From the NCBI GenBank assembly GCA_023664385.1, contig JAMPFU010000001.1:86054-150053 (forward strand): a DNA stretch of 64,000 bases, given 5' to 3'. The stretch is from Clostridium sp. Its GTDB lineage: Bacteria; Bacillota; Clostridia; Lachnospirales; Lachnospiraceae. The notes below the pieces were generated by a model, which ran no database searches, had not been told where the DNA came from, and saw nothing but the letters and a program-made list of their open reading frames with translations. The translations under genes and the position numbers were made by a program. Position 1 is the stretch's first letter. Every line of letters starts with the position of its first letter. Positions 51,349-60,318 of this stretch are shown in pieces.

Positions 51349-54300
51349 CTATCTATGTTCTTTTATTTTTCTTAAAATTTCTCTTTTTTCAGAACTTATT
51401 TTCAAGGATGCCTTTAACGCATCTCTGGAAGCGGTATTATTTATCGGATTATCGGGCTTATGGATTGCCTTCTCAACTTGTTGTTTCGGTGTTACACTTC
51501 CATAGTCAATACCTAATGATGCAAGCAGTGCCTCTGCCTCTTTTTGCATCTGTTCTTCCTTCAAAAGATTTGCCTGCAGTTTATCCTGAGCCTTCTCCAT
51601 AATTTCATCGAAATTATTTTCCACCTCTACAACATGATACTCAGGGAACAAATCCGTCTTAAATACAGGAAAATCAAGATTGCTTTTCTTTGAAGCTATG
51701 TCAGCAAGCAAATCTGTTTTTTGTTCTATCTTAGTTTCGTATGCTGTTTCAAATTCTTCCTGCTTTACTTCAGCTTCATATACCGTTTCAGCTACTTCTT
51801 GCTTTACTTCGGCTTCATATACTGTTTCATCTACTTTTGGCTCTATCTCAGCTTCGTATGCTGTTTCAAATTCTTTCCGCTCTGCTTCTTGTTGAATGTC
51901 AGACTCAGAATATAGCCTTGTTTCCTCAACCGCAAATGTCTGTTGCTCATCTGACTTCAAAGGAGCTTCCTCTGTATGAGTTTCTTTTTCCTCTGTCTTT
52001 ACTTCAAAATCAAATTCAAAATCAGCATCTTCATTCAAATCAATGCTTTCATCTTCTTCAACAACACTTTCATCCTCTGCAGGGGCAGTGTTTTCCTTGG
52101 ACTCATCTTTCTCTGGTTCAGTCTTACTATCAAACTCAAAGTCGAATTCAAAATCATCTTCCTCAACATCAGCCTCGGAAGTGATTTCCGTTTCTTCTTC
52201 CACACTGGTCTCGGAAACAAGTTGCGATTCTTCCTCAATCTCGGTCTCAAAAGCAGCTTCCATTTCATCTTCGACATCAGTCTCGGATATGATTTCCGCT
52301 TCTTCTTCCACATCGGGCTCAGAAGCAAGTTCGATTTCATCCTCAACATCAGTCTCAGATATGATTTCCGCTTCTTCCACATCAGCCTCGGAAGCTAATT
52401 CCGTTTTCTCCTCAACATCAATCTCAGATATGATTTCTGTTTCTTCTTCCACATCGGGCTCAGAAACAAGTTGCGTTTCTTCCTCAACCTCGGCAGTGGC
52501 TTCTATTTCTTCGTCATCCTCCACGGACATTGAACCAAATTCATCATCCTCTATAACGCTAAAGTCATCAGCTTCCTCATCTTCATCCTCATCAATAATA
52601 ATGTCTGATGCTTCAAACACATACTCCATCTTTTTCTTTGAAAAGAATTTTTCCGTCTCACTCTTTTCAGAATCCGCATTATCAGAGGTATCATTATAAT
52701 CAGCTTCGCCCTCAAGGTCATCAATCGTATCTGCCTCAGCAGCAAAGCCATCGTTTTCCTCATCCACTGAAATAAGCAAATCACTTCGGGCTTCTTTTTC
52801 TTTTACATGTAACTCCGACATATCCGTCTCTCCGTCATCAAGTGTATCTTGCTCCCAATCATCTTGAAATTTGTCATCATCAGTATAGCCTTCCGCAAGC
52901 TGACTATCATCCTCTTGCTCCGGTTCATCATTTAATAAAACTTCTTCTATATTAAATTTATATTTTTTTGTCTGTTTCTCATTATCATTATTTTCGGTTT
53001 CAGAAACTGTCTCTGTTTCGGATGTCGCCTCTATTTCAGATGTTGCCGTTTCGGTTTCTGCCTCCGCTTTCGTATCACTGTCTGTATCAGCAACAACTTC
53101 AACATCAGAAGCTTCGTCAGATTTCGGCTCCGAATTTTCAGATACTTCTGTCTTTTCGGTTTTCTCTACTTTCGTAGCTTCTTCAATTTTTTCAGTTTCC
53201 TCTATTTCTTCAACTGCTTCTGTTTTTTCAGTTTCCTCCATTTTCGCAGTTTCTTCAACTTTTTCGGTTTCCTCTATTTCTTCAACTGCTTCTGCTTTTT
53301 CAGTTTCTTCTGTCTTTTCAGTTTCTTCCGCTTTTTCAGTTTCCTCTGTTTTCACAGTTTCTTCTACTTTTTCAGTTTCTTCCAGCTTTTCCTTGCCTTC
53401 TTCACCAGCCTGCTCTACGATTATCTCCTCGGTCAAATCCTCGTCAGCTGGCTTTGATTTTTTAAACAGCTTCTTAAACAAACCTGTTTTCTTATTATCT
53501 GAATTTGAAGCCTCATCTCCCGAAGTTTCCGCTTCCTCGTTTGCCATTCTTTCTTTTTCTTCAAGCTCACGTTCCTGTTTTTCATGTTCCTTAATCAGCT
53601 TTTTCATTTTACGCTTTGAAAGCTCCTCGACCCCTTCGCCGACTTCCTCAAACATAATCGTAATTTCAGCTTCCTTCGGATGTATTCTCAATTCATCATC
53701 TTCTATGAGCTTTAATTCCTGCTTCCTGACTTCGCTTTCATCTTCATCGTTATCCTCAATCCACTCCTTCGCATATGTGTAAATGAGAGAATCAACCTGC
53801 AAATCGCCTGCAGCTATTTTACCGATACAGTCAGAATGTTCACTGTTTTTATATGTGGCGCAGTATACGTCAGAAAGTGCTTCAGCATCACTTTTACGTC
53901 CAAGCTTTATCAAAAGTAAATACGTAATAAAGCTCCAGTCATAATCCATGCTGTGCATATAGGAGGCTTCCAAATATTCAATCAGTTTTTCCGCTGGTTC
54001 TCCATGGGCATTGTCATATATATATTTTGCCTGTTTGGTTTCGACGCTGTCATCGGAACCAAACAGGTAAATATCATAATATCTTTTTGCCAGCTCCTCA
54101 TGTCCCATATTCAAATGAAGCTCAAGCAGAGAAAATATAACTCTTTTAGATTCAGGTGCAAGCCTGTGTGCCATAACAAGAACCCTTCTTGCATCCTTGT
54201 AGCGGCTGGCATGAGAATAAATGTCCCCACAAAGCCTGAGGAATTGAGGGTTAAGGGACTTACTCAAATCCTGGCTATCGACAATTTCAAGAGCAAGACT

Positions 54301-54366
54301 ATATTCCCTTGCATTAGCCAATTCCTTTATCTTGTTCACACTAGCCATAGAAAGCCCTGCGCCCAT
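51349..54366 (-). CDS. Giant acidic repeat protein with N-terminal TPR domain
   Basis: 1005 residues from ATG 54366 (MGAGLSMASVNKIKE) with GAGGTG upstream; GTG at 54375 lies inside that site. Residues about 1-215 are TPR-like helices (FLRLCGDIYSHASRYKDARRVL and LLELHLNMGHEELAKRYYDIYL). The rest is low-complexity and very acidic. One block repeats EETEKxEE units (about 53160-53400), another repeats EISETDVEEE and LASEPDVEEE (about 52170-52500), and a third has YEAEVKQE. No membrane segment. It forms an apparent operon with the coiled-coil AAA-like gene that follows and could act as a matching scaffold, though this is inferred from adjacency and composition. Confidence 0.78.
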   Translation of the reverse strand: MGAGLSMASVNKIKELANAREYSLALEIVDSQDLSKSLNPQFLRLCGDIYSHASRYKDARRVLVMAHRLAPESKRVIFSLLELHLNMGHEELAKRYYDIYLFGSDDSVETKQAKYIYDNAHGEPAEKLIEYLEASYMHSMDYDWSFITYLLLIKLGRKSDAEALSDVYCATYKNSEHSDCIGKIAAGDLQVDSLIYTYAKEWIEDNDEDESEVRKQELKLIEDDELRIHPKEAEITIMFEEVGEGVEELSKRKMKKLIKEHEKQERELEEKERMANEEAETSGDEASNSDNKKTGLFKKLFKKSKPADEDLTEEIIVEQAGEEGKEKLEETEKVEETVKTEETEKAEETEKTEETEKAEAVEEIEETEKVEETAKMEETEKTEAVEEIEETEKIEEATKVEKTEKTEVSENSEPKSDEASDVEVVADTDSDTKAEAETETATSEIEATSETETVSETENNDNEKQTKKYKFNIEEVLLNDEPEQEDDSQLAEGYTDDDKFQDDWEQDTLDDGETDMSELHVKEKEARSDLLISVDEENDGFAAEADTIDDLEGEADYNDTSDNADSEKSETEKFFSKKKMEYVFEASDIIIDEDEDEEADDFSVIEDDEFGSMSVEDDEEIEATAEVEEETQLVSEPDVEEETEIISEIDVEEKTELASEADVEEAEIISETDVEDEIELASEPDVEEEAEIISETDVEDEMEAAFETEIEEESQLVSETSVEEETEITSEADVEEDDFEFDFEFDSKTEPEKDESKENTAPAEDESVVEEDESIDLNEDADFEFDFEVKTEEKETHTEEAPLKSDEQQTFAVEETRLYSESDIQQEAERKEFETAYEAEIEPKVDETVYEAEVKQEVAETVYEAEVKQEEFETAYETKIEQKTDLLADIASKKSNLDFPVFKTDLFPEYHVVEVENNFDEIMEKAQDKLQANLLKEEQMQKEAEALLASLGIDYGSVTPKQQVEKAIHKPDNPINNTASRDALKASLKISSEKREILRKIKEHR

Positions 54367-54425
54367 GCCGTTCACCTCAAAAAATATAGTTTTAGTTTAT
54401 CACACAGTCCTTTGTTTTACAACAA

Positions 54426-55526
54426 TTAATGCCCCTCAAATACCTTCTCAACCTTCTCAATAACTGTTTCCTTCATGTTGCCGCGAGTCTTCTCATATTG
54501 AAGTCCCGATTCCATAATTTCAAGAAGCTCCATTCTGTACTGTGTATCAATCTCCTTTATGTACTCCATAAGGACGTCCTTAATTTCCATAACAAATTCT
54601 TTCGTCTGCATCTTGGCAATCATCTCATCAGGATTAAATCTTGAAACTGCCGTCTTCATGTCATCCTGCTTACGTGCACACACAACGCACTCCTCTGAGC
54701 CTGCCTCATTTACATATCCACAGTTACATGTCCATGTCATGCCATCAGACTTATACTTCTCAACGGCATCAATACCTCTCTTTTCCTTGAGTGCCTCAAG
54801 TCTGTGAAGTGGCATTGAAACATTGACAGGTACATCATTGCAGGCAAATACGCCTCTGCTTGTGACATATTTTGATATTGTAACCTTTGAGTCCTTTATC
54901 AAAAGTATATCCTTTGCAGGCAGCTTACATTCAATATCATTTGCCCTTATCTGAGTTACATTACCTTTTTCAAATACAAAATCAAGGTTCTTAAGCAACA
55001 GCTTTTCCTCATAAAGATTAGTAAGCTCAATGTCAACTCTTACAGCCTTTATGTCATCCATGTTGTAGTTGAAAAATTCGGTAGCGATTGTAACATTTTT
55101 GCTGTCACCTGACAGTATTACCTTTACAGGTCTTGGCACAAGCCTGTTATAGTAGTTGCTTACATAAAGCTCTTTTACTATCTTTTTCTCAGCCTCTGCT
55201 TTTTTCTTTAATGTAACCGCTGTTCCTGATGCAATTGTACCTACTGAATAGTTTGCAAACTGAGTATAGTTAAACTCTGCGCCTATAATGGCATCCGCAC
55301 CCTTTGCCAATGCCAGCTTTGTAAGCTTTTGCATGGCAACCTCGTTTGCCTGTTCAAGCTTGCTTGTAAGCTTATCGCTCTCTGCGTCAGAGACCTCCGT
55401 AACACTCGCTGCAATACCCTTAAAGAAATTAGAACCAAGTACTGTTTGTCCTGCTACAAAGCCAAGGTACTCCTCAATGTCATAGCCCTCAAAGCCTGAA
55501 CCGGACGTAATCATAATCTCACTCAT
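54426..55526 (-). CDS. YbjQ/UPF0145-type protein with a zinc finger
   Basis: 366 residues from ATG 55526 with GGAGGG at good spacing (GTG at 55541 is an alternative). Residues about 1-115 match the YbjQ/UPF0145 fold (ITSGSGFEGYDIEEYLGFVAGQTVLGSNFF and LAKGADAIIGAEFNYT). The middle is beta-rich. A RanBP2/double-zinc-ribbon-like finger, CNCGYVNEAGSEECVVC, lies near residue 280. A helical C-terminus follows. YbjQ proteins form pentameric rings and are suspected to bind metal. The zinc-finger extension is not typical. A good TTTCAA-17-TATAAT promoter lies upstream. Confidence 0.82.
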   Translation of the reverse strand: MSEIMITSGSGFEGYDIEEYLGFVAGQTVLGSNFFKGIAASVTEVSDAESDKLTSKLEQANEVAMQKLTKLALAKGADAIIGAEFNYTQFANYSVGTIASGTAVTLKKKAEAEKKIVKELYVSNYYNRLVPRPVKVILSGDSKNVTIATEFFNYNMDDIKAVRVDIELTNLYEEKLLLKNLDFVFEKGNVTQIRANDIECKLPAKDILLIKDSKVTISKYVTSRGVFACNDVPVNVSMPLHRLEALKEKRGIDAVEKYKSDGMTWTCNCGYVNEAGSEECVVCARKQDDMKTAVSRFNPDEMIAKMQTKEFVMEIKDVLMEYIKEIDTQYRMELLEIMESGLQYEKTRGNMKETVIEKVEKVFEGH

Positions 55527-55570
55527 CTTTAAACCCTCCACTTTAAAAAATTTCGAATAAATATAAAAAA

Positions 55571-55599
55571 ATTATATCATATTCCAAAGATGATTGAAA
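55571..55599 (-). promoter_or_regulatory. Promoter of the YbjQ/zinc-finger gene
   Basis: On the minus strand -35 TTTCAA (55599-55594) and -10 TATAAT (55576-55571) are 17 bases apart, with TG one base before the -10 (extended). The start at 55526 is 45 bases downstream. Confidence 0.6.
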
Positions 55600-55659
55600 G
55601 TGTTTTTGTATAAATTATTGCATTTTGAATTTACTTTTTGTGCATTTATGACACAATCA

Positions 55660-56163
55660 CTAAAATTCCAAGGGATTACTGTTTTCATACTTATAATAAT
55701 AGAATTCCAAGCTGAAATATGTATGCTCCTCACTGTCCCCGATTACCCGCCAGTCAGGAAGCTTGTCCAAATTTGGAAAATATGTATCTGCCTCATAATT
55801 ATAGTCAATTTTTGTCACATGGGCATATTTACAGTATGGCAAAAGCATTTCGTAAACCTTGCCTCCGCCTACAACAAATATCTGTCTGTCCCTATACCTT
55901 TTAAGCACCTCAAAAAGCTGTTCCTTAGAATTTACAACAGTGCCATCCTTTACCTTAAAATCAGGATTTGCAGAAAGTATAATATTATCCCGTCCTGCAA
56001 GAGGCAGTCCGTTCGGGAAGCCCGCTAAGGTTTTTCGTCCAAGCACGATGACATTTCCCATGGTAACCTGTCTGAAAAATTTGTGGTCCTCCGGTATGGA
56101 AACAAGCAGATTGCCTTTGTTTCCAATCGCCCAGTTATTATCAACAGCAACAATTAAATCCAT
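55660..56163 (-). CDS. folA: Dihydrofolate reductase
   Basis: 167 residues. DHFR motifs: IVAVDNNWAIGNKGNLLVSIPEDHKFF (with the active-site Glu/Asp near residue 26), NVIVLGRKTLAGFP and IFVVGGGKVYEMLLPY. It reduces dihydrofolate to tetrahydrofolate and normally works with thymidylate synthase. It is 48 bases after thyA on the same strand, forming a thyA-folA pair. Confidence 0.95.
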   Translation of the reverse strand: MDLIVAVDNNWAIGNKGNLLVSIPEDHKFFRQVTMGNVIVLGRKTLAGFPNGLPLAGRDNIILSANPDFKVKDGTVVNSKEQLFEVLKRYRDRQIFVVGGGKVYEMLLPYCKYAHVTKIDYNYEADTYFPNLDKLPDWRVIGDSEEHTYFSLEFYYYKYENSNPLEF

Positions 56164-56211
56164 TTGTTTTCTCCTTCATCATTGAACGCCGCAGCTTCTA
56201 AATTTAGCCTT

Positions 56212-57042
56212 TTAAATAGCGACGGGTATATTTTCAACCTGTGGACCTGTCTCATAGTTTTTGATACTAAAATCATCAAGGGTAAATTTATAAAAATCCT
56301 TTATGTCAGGGTTCATGGAAAATTCCGGTGCCGGATATGTTTTTCTCGTAATCAGCTCCTTTACGATAGGAATGTGTCTGTCATATATATGTGCGTCTGC
56401 AATAACGTGTACAAGCTCACCCACTTCAAATCCTGTAACCTGCGCCATCATATGCACAAGCACGGCATATTGCACAACATTCCAGTTGTTTGCCGCAAGC
56501 ACATCCTGGGAACGCTGATTTAATATGGCATTAAGCTTATTTCCCGTAACATTAAATGTGACACTGTAGGCACACGGATAAAGATTCATCTCTGATAGGT
56601 CCTGATGCACATATATATTCGTCATGATGCGGCGGCTAAAGGGATTATTTTTCAAATCATATATTACCCTGTCAACCTGATCCATCATACCTTCCTTGTA
56701 CCTGTGCTTCACGCCAAGCTGATATCCGTATGCTTTTCCGATTGAGCCATTCTCGTCCGCCCACGCATCCCAAATATGGCTTTTTAAATCGTTTACATTG
56801 TTTGATTTTTTCTGCCATATCCACAAAAGCTCATCTATTGCAGATTTTACATATGTTCTTCTTAAGGTGATTGCGGGAAATTCCTTGGAAAGGTCGTATC
56901 TGTTCACAATCCCAAATCTTTTGATTGTATATGCATATGTTCCATCCTCCCACTTCGGACGGACCTTTTCCCCCTCCGTGCTATAGCCGTTGTTAATAAT
57001 ATCGTTACACATATCAATAAATAGGTTGTCTGCCTTGCTCAT
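56212..57042 (-). CDS. thyA: Thymidylate synthase ThyA (divergent active-site variant)
   Basis: 276 residues. The nucleophilic Cys lies in MNLYPCAYSVTFNVTG (about residue 155). In most ThyA proteins the next residue is His (PCH); here it is Ala, and the later PFN-type loop is replaced by DVLAANNWNVVQYAVL. Other conserved parts are RRTYVKSAIDELLWIW, QRSQD, HMMAQVTGFEVGELVHVIADAHIYDRH (split here) and PEFSMNPDIKDFY. This variant pattern is shared by ThyA of several Clostridia as I recall. It makes dTMP from dUMP with methylene-THF; folA follows. Confidence 0.9.
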   Translation of the reverse strand: MSKADNLFIDMCNDIINNGYSTEGEKVRPKWEDGTYAYTIKRFGIVNRYDLSKEFPAITLRRTYVKSAIDELLWIWQKKSNNVNDLKSHIWDAWADENGSIGKAYGYQLGVKHRYKEGMMDQVDRVIYDLKNNPFSRRIMTNIYVHQDLSEMNLYPCAYSVTFNVTGNKLNAILNQRSQDVLAANNWNVVQYAVLVHMMAQVTGFEVGELVHVIADAHIYDRHIPIVKELITRKTYPAPEFSMNPDIKDFYKFTLDDFSIKNYETGPQVENIPVAI

Positions 57043-57097
57043 TTTATTCCTCCGACAATTTTATAAAATTAAGTATATACAAAACAAAAAAATGTGA

Positions 57098-57103
57098 TAT
57101 AAT
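57098..57103 (+). promoter_or_regulatory. Extended -10 of the XRE gene at 57203
   Basis: TGATATAAT occurs at 57095-57103, an extended -10 (TG one base before TATAAT). A matching -35 is weak (ATATAC region). The ATG at 57203 is about 100 bases downstream. Confidence 0.4.
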
Positions 57104-57202
57104 GTCTTTTAAGGTTTTTCCCTTTCTGATAATTCAAAAGGTTCAACCACATTCAAAATTTCCCTAATAATTTTAAATCATACAATGAAAGCGAGGTATA
57201 TT

Positions 57203-57586
57203 ATGCAGGTAAAATCATTTGCTGAGGTCCTAAAAGGAAAAAGAGAAGAATTTGGATACAAACAATGTGAGGTCGCAGAGATGCTGTATTTGTCCAGTTC
57301 AACATACAGCCATTACGAAGCGGGAACACGGCTTCCGACCATAGAAAACTTAATAAAAATATCCGCTCTTTACAATATGAATCCACTGGAGCTTCTTTAT
57401 ATGTTTGCTCCTGAGGATGTCAAATCAAATAGTGAAACATATTTTAATTTCATAAGACATGGTAAATATGCCCTGTCAACAAAAGAGCTGCATCTCCTGT
57501 CCGATTTTAACATGCTAAATAATGACCAGCAAAATGCAATCATCAATATGACTAAGCTGTTAAAAAGAAGTAACCTACCGCATTAA
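57203..57586 (+). CDS. XRE-family HTH regulator
   Basis: 127 residues from ATG 57203 (MQVKSFAEVLKGKREEF), with GCGAGGT upstream; an in-frame ATG at 57185 adds six residues. The HTH runs from about residue 8 to 60 (GKREEFGYKQCEVAEMLYLSSSTYSHYEAG, then TRLPTIENLIKISALY). The C-terminal part is helical with no other domain. The target is unknown. It converges with the SprA-related gene (stop codons adjacent). Confidence 0.85.
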   Translation: MQVKSFAEVLKGKREEFGYKQCEVAEMLYLSSSTYSHYEAGTRLPTIENLIKISALYNMNPLELLYMFAPEDVKSNSETYFNFIRHGKYALSTKELHLLSDFNMLNNDQQNAIINMTKLLKRSNLPH

Positions 57587-58051
57587 TCAAACCTTTTCAT
57601 CTACGTTATTTCCAACAAGCAAGTCGCCAAATGCTTCATCAGCATTCTTATCATATGGATTTGATTTTGAATACTTTATCTGGGTTGTTGTCGTTCCTCC
57701 TGCAATATATGTCGTGCCACACTCAGGACACACCGCCATTTTAAGTGCAACCGATGCGCTGATAAGCTTCGCCCCCGGCTTGCTGCCCTTTGCAATGGCA
57801 TTGGCAACATGCTCCCTCTCATGTGCGCTTACCTTGGCATAGGATTCCTCAGGCTTTATATTGCCCGGTGTTTTAAAGGAAACATCAGCCTCATTGGAGC
57901 CATCCACGTACTTTCTGTTCTTGCATGTCTGACATTCAGTAGACTTTACCTCGGAGGAGCTGTCTACCGTATTATCAGTATTGACAGGCGTCACCCTGTC
58001 TACCATGCTTACAGGTACAGTGTAATTGTTACTCATACCACCTATGTACAT
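57587..58051 (-). CDS. SprA-related putative metalloprotease
   Basis: 154 residues. A CxxC (TECQTCKNRKY) is followed by a putative zinc-protease motif SAHEREHVANA (HExxH) and a second CxxC (CPECGTTYIAGG). Gly/Thr-rich flanks (GGTTTTQIKYSKSNPY) suggest a small secreted or cell-surface-associated form. The family is named SprA-related, of unknown substrate. It lies beside the XRE gene and may be regulated by it. Start ATG 58051 follows GGGAGG. Confidence 0.75.
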   Translation of the reverse strand: MYIGGMSNNYTVPVSMVDRVTPVNTDNTVDSSSEVKSTECQTCKNRKYVDGSNEADVSFKTPGNIKPEESYAKVSAHEREHVANAIAKGSKPGAKLISASVALKMAVCPECGTTYIAGGTTTTQIKYSKSNPYDKNADEAFGDLLVGNNVDEKV

Positions 58052-58116
58052 AAAACAGCCTCCCTTCTAAATCCATTCTATATCATATCTGTTATTGTAC
58101 TACAATATAACTTCAT

Positions 58117-58701
58117 CTACAAGCTATTTTTTCTTCTATCAGCCTCATTTTTGCTATATACACATCCACAATAATTCTGTCTGTACAGCCCATATTCTTT
58201 CGATAATTGTATCGACCGTGCGTATCCATTTTTCTTTTTAAAATCACTATAAAGGTAGTCAATTCCAAGCTCATCGGAAAGTCTCATACCGATTTCATTC
58301 AGCCACCCTGCATTTTTATGTGGACTTATGGAAAGCGTTGTAGTAAATAAATCATATTTATGCTCCAAGGCATATATGGCAGTTTCCCTAAGTCTAAGCT
58401 CATAGCACTTATAACATCTTATTCCCCGTTCCGGCTCATTTTCCAGATTTTTGGACAGTTCAATAAATTTTTCCGGATTGTATGTGCCCTCAAGAACCAC
58501 AACATTTTTGGCAAAGGGCGCTTCCCTTACAAAGCGTTTCAGCTCCCCTATTCTTTTCTCATATTCCTCCCGTATTGTAATATTGGGATTGTAAAAAAAT
58601 GTAGTTATGTTATACTTGGAATAGAGGTATTCCAAAACATAAGAGCTGCACGGAGCACAGCACACATGCAGCAGTAATTTTTGTTGATTTTGTATATCCA
58701 T
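58117..58701 (-). CDS. queH: Epoxyqueuosine reductase QueH
   Basis: 194 residues, normal length. Cys motif LLHVCCAPCSSYVLEYL (vicinal Cys), RCYKCYELRLRETA, FTTTLSISPHKN and YRQNYCGCVYS match QueH, which reduces epoxyqueuosine to queuosine as the last step of tRNA queuosine modification in Firmicutes lacking QueG. The tgt gene at 3629-4756 acts earlier in the same pathway. Start ATG 58701 is preceded by only a weak site. Confidence 0.9.
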   Translation of the reverse strand: MDIQNQQKLLLHVCCAPCSSYVLEYLYSKYNITTFFYNPNITIREEYEKRIGELKRFVREAPFAKNVVVLEGTYNPEKFIELSKNLENEPERGIRCYKCYELRLRETAIYALEHKYDLFTTTLSISPHKNAGWLNEIGMRLSDELGIDYLYSDFKKKNGYARSIQLSKEYGLYRQNYCGCVYSKNEADRRKNSL

Positions 58702-58790
58702 TTATCTTTCTTAACCCTTTCTTGTCAATTTGAACAATGAGTTTTATTAAAATCTACTGATTTAAAAAACAATTTAGTCACTTTTAACAA

Positions 58791-58819
58791 TTGACATTGT
58801 AAAATTTATACAATATACT
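58791..58819 (+). promoter_or_regulatory. Promoter of the 77-residue protein gene
   Basis: Consensus -35 TTGACA (58791-58796) and -10 TATACT (58814-58819) are exactly 17 bases apart, about 90 bases before ATG 58910. Confidence 0.65.
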
Positions 58820-58909
58820 ATTAGTAAATAAACAATTATAATAATTATAGCGATTTGATTATATATTATCAAGTGGATTTATGTAGCTTTTTAAGAGGAG
58901 GTATATCAG

Positions 58910-59143
58910 ATGACAGTTGATCAGGCCGTTAAGAAATTCAAATTGGAGCCCCTTAATGTATACACTGCAAAGGCGAAAGCGAAAGAGCTTAACGTAGATG
59001 AAGTTCTTTATATGAATGTGCAAAAAAACAAGTATTCATACATCGTAAAAGACGGTGCTCGTGGATTTATGCTCTATCAGGATGAAAAGAGCTTATATAC
59101 CAAAATGTACAAGGGTCTTAAGATGACACCGTTAGAACCATAA
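58910..59143 (+). CDS. Small hypothetical protein, 77 aa
   Basis: Starts after AAGAGGAGG at ATG 58910. Soluble and basic, with an HTH-like beginning (MTVDQAVKKFKLEPLNVY, AKELNVDEVLYMNV) and a beta-like tail (YIVKDGARGFMLYQDE). Standalone gene with a strong promoter (58791) and terminator (59185-59214). Function unknown; the strong expression signals suggest a real, well-expressed protein. Confidence 0.8.
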   Translation: MTVDQAVKKFKLEPLNVYTAKAKAKELNVDEVLYMNVQKNKYSYIVKDGARGFMLYQDEKSLYTKMYKGLKMTPLEP

Positions 59144-59184
59144 CAGGCTTTTTTTATATTTTTTTTCATACCTTTTTTCTCCAA

Positions 59185-59214
59185 GCCGGACGAGAGTCCG
59201 GCTATTTTAATTTT
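59185..59214 (+). terminator. Terminator of the 77-residue protein gene
   Basis: GCCGGAC (59185-59191) pairs with GTCCGGC (59196-59202) over a GAGA loop and is followed by TATTTTAATTTT. Confidence 0.8.
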
Positions 59215-59229
59215 GGAAGCTTCTAAATC

Positions 59230-59661
59230 TTATTCCAGTATAAACTTCTGAATCATATATGTCATATATACACAAAGAAGTCCCATAACACCCCATACAA
59301 ATGTATAGGGAAGGCAGACCTGCCCCATTATATTCCCCTTTACCCTTGAATAGTCCCAAACCTCAAAATCAAAAATAACGTTCACAATAAGTCCTGTGAT
59401 AAACTCTAAGGTTGTTATGATAAGCGCTGACGCAGCCATTATCTTTACAATGAAAAAGCGGCTTTTCCCATATAAAAGGCTAAGCCCAACCTGCCCGACA
59501 AAAAGAAAGCAAAAGCCGCCGCATATTATCATGGAATAATGGGAATATCCTCGAAACATAATTTCCATATAAAAATATGCAATTCCTCCTGTCAGCCACA
59601 ACAGAAAATACTGTTGGAATTTTTCAAGAATTTTAGAAACCACATCATCGTTTTTTGTCAT
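59230..59661 (-). CDS. CmpB-type putative ABC transporter permease
   Basis: 143 residues, four membrane segments (YFLLWLTGGIAYFYMEIMF, IICGGFCFLFVGQVGLSLLY, ASALIITTLEFITGLIVNV and QVCLPYTFVWGVMGLLCVYM). The ending VWDYSRVKGNIMGQVCLPY is characteristic of the putative ABC-transporter type IV (CmpB) family. No ATPase is adjacent. Function is not established. Confidence 0.75.
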   Translation of the reverse strand: MTKNDDVVSKILEKFQQYFLLWLTGGIAYFYMEIMFRGYSHYSMIICGGFCFLFVGQVGLSLLYGKSRFFIVKIMAASALIITTLEFITGLIVNVIFDFEVWDYSRVKGNIMGQVCLPYTFVWGVMGLLCVYMTYMIQKFILE

Positions 59662-59744
59662 ATTATTTTACCCAAGCATGAAATATTACCACACGAAAGC
59701 TTTGTTTATATAAAACAAGTACAGTCTATGGCCATTCTTATTTT

Positions 59745-59778
59745 TACAAAAAAATACCGGCTTTATTCAAAGCCGGCA
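59745..59778 (-). terminator. Terminator of the nfnA-nfnB-DUF6106 operon
   Basis: On the minus strand GCCGGCTTT pairs with AAAGCCGGT over loop GAAT, followed by ATTTTTTTGT. It lies about 20 bases after the stop at 59798. Confidence 0.85.
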
Positions 59779-59797
59779 TCATAATTTACTTTATTTT

Positions 59798-60310
59798 TTA
59801 ACTTTCAATTTTATTTTTGTAGTATACCTTTACGTGCTCTAACGCCTTGTCCGTAAGCTCAACAATCGCTACAGTCTGTTTCCCTCTTTTATCGTTAATC
59901 ATGAAGGCATACCAACTGTCCTTGTTCTCCTCCCTGCCTGTCGTAATATTTTTTACAACAAGGGATTTGTTAATATCAAGCTCGTTTTTAAGCTTATCGC
60001 TTTCATATGGAAGCACTCTTGTAACATGGTCTGCATCAAAGGAAAAAAATTCTTTTCTTTTCACCAGGTTGTATATTATGGCACTGTCAAAATCTCCATT
60101 TGTAAAAATATATTCAAACTGCGAATGGAGCTTCTTGCTTGTAAGACTTCCGAGGAAGCCACCGATTACGATAACCAGCGCCCCATACGATATCCCTACA
60201 GTCGCAAAGACACCGACTCCCACAAGTGCAATTATAAATGACAGCACAAAGGGCAACAGCTCCATAAATGTTCTTTTTCTTCTTATTACCTGTTCAATAT
60301 AATCATCCAT
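59798..60310 (-). CDS. DUF6106-like membrane protein
   Basis: 170 residues. Two N-terminal membrane segments (FVLSFIIALVGVGVFATVGI, GALVIVIGGFLGSL) are followed by a soluble domain (FEYIFTNGDFDSAIIYNLVKRKE, then VVKNITTGREENKDSW). Members of this family occur in Lachnospiraceae without known function. It follows nfnB by 8 bases and may be in the same transcript. Family naming is by recall. Confidence 0.6.
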   Translation of the reverse strand: MDDYIEQVIRRKRTFMELLPFVLSFIIALVGVGVFATVGISYGALVIVIGGFLGSLTSKKLHSQFEYIFTNGDFDSAIIYNLVKRKEFFSFDADHVTRVLPYESDKLKNELDINKSLVVKNITTGREENKDSWYAFMINDKRGKQTVAIVELTDKALEHVKVYYKNKIES

Positions 60311-60318
60311 AAAAACTC

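Noticed and set aside
52043-52699. Plus-strand Ser/Ile/Val-rich frame
   Set aside because: Antisense shadow of the acidic repeat protein.
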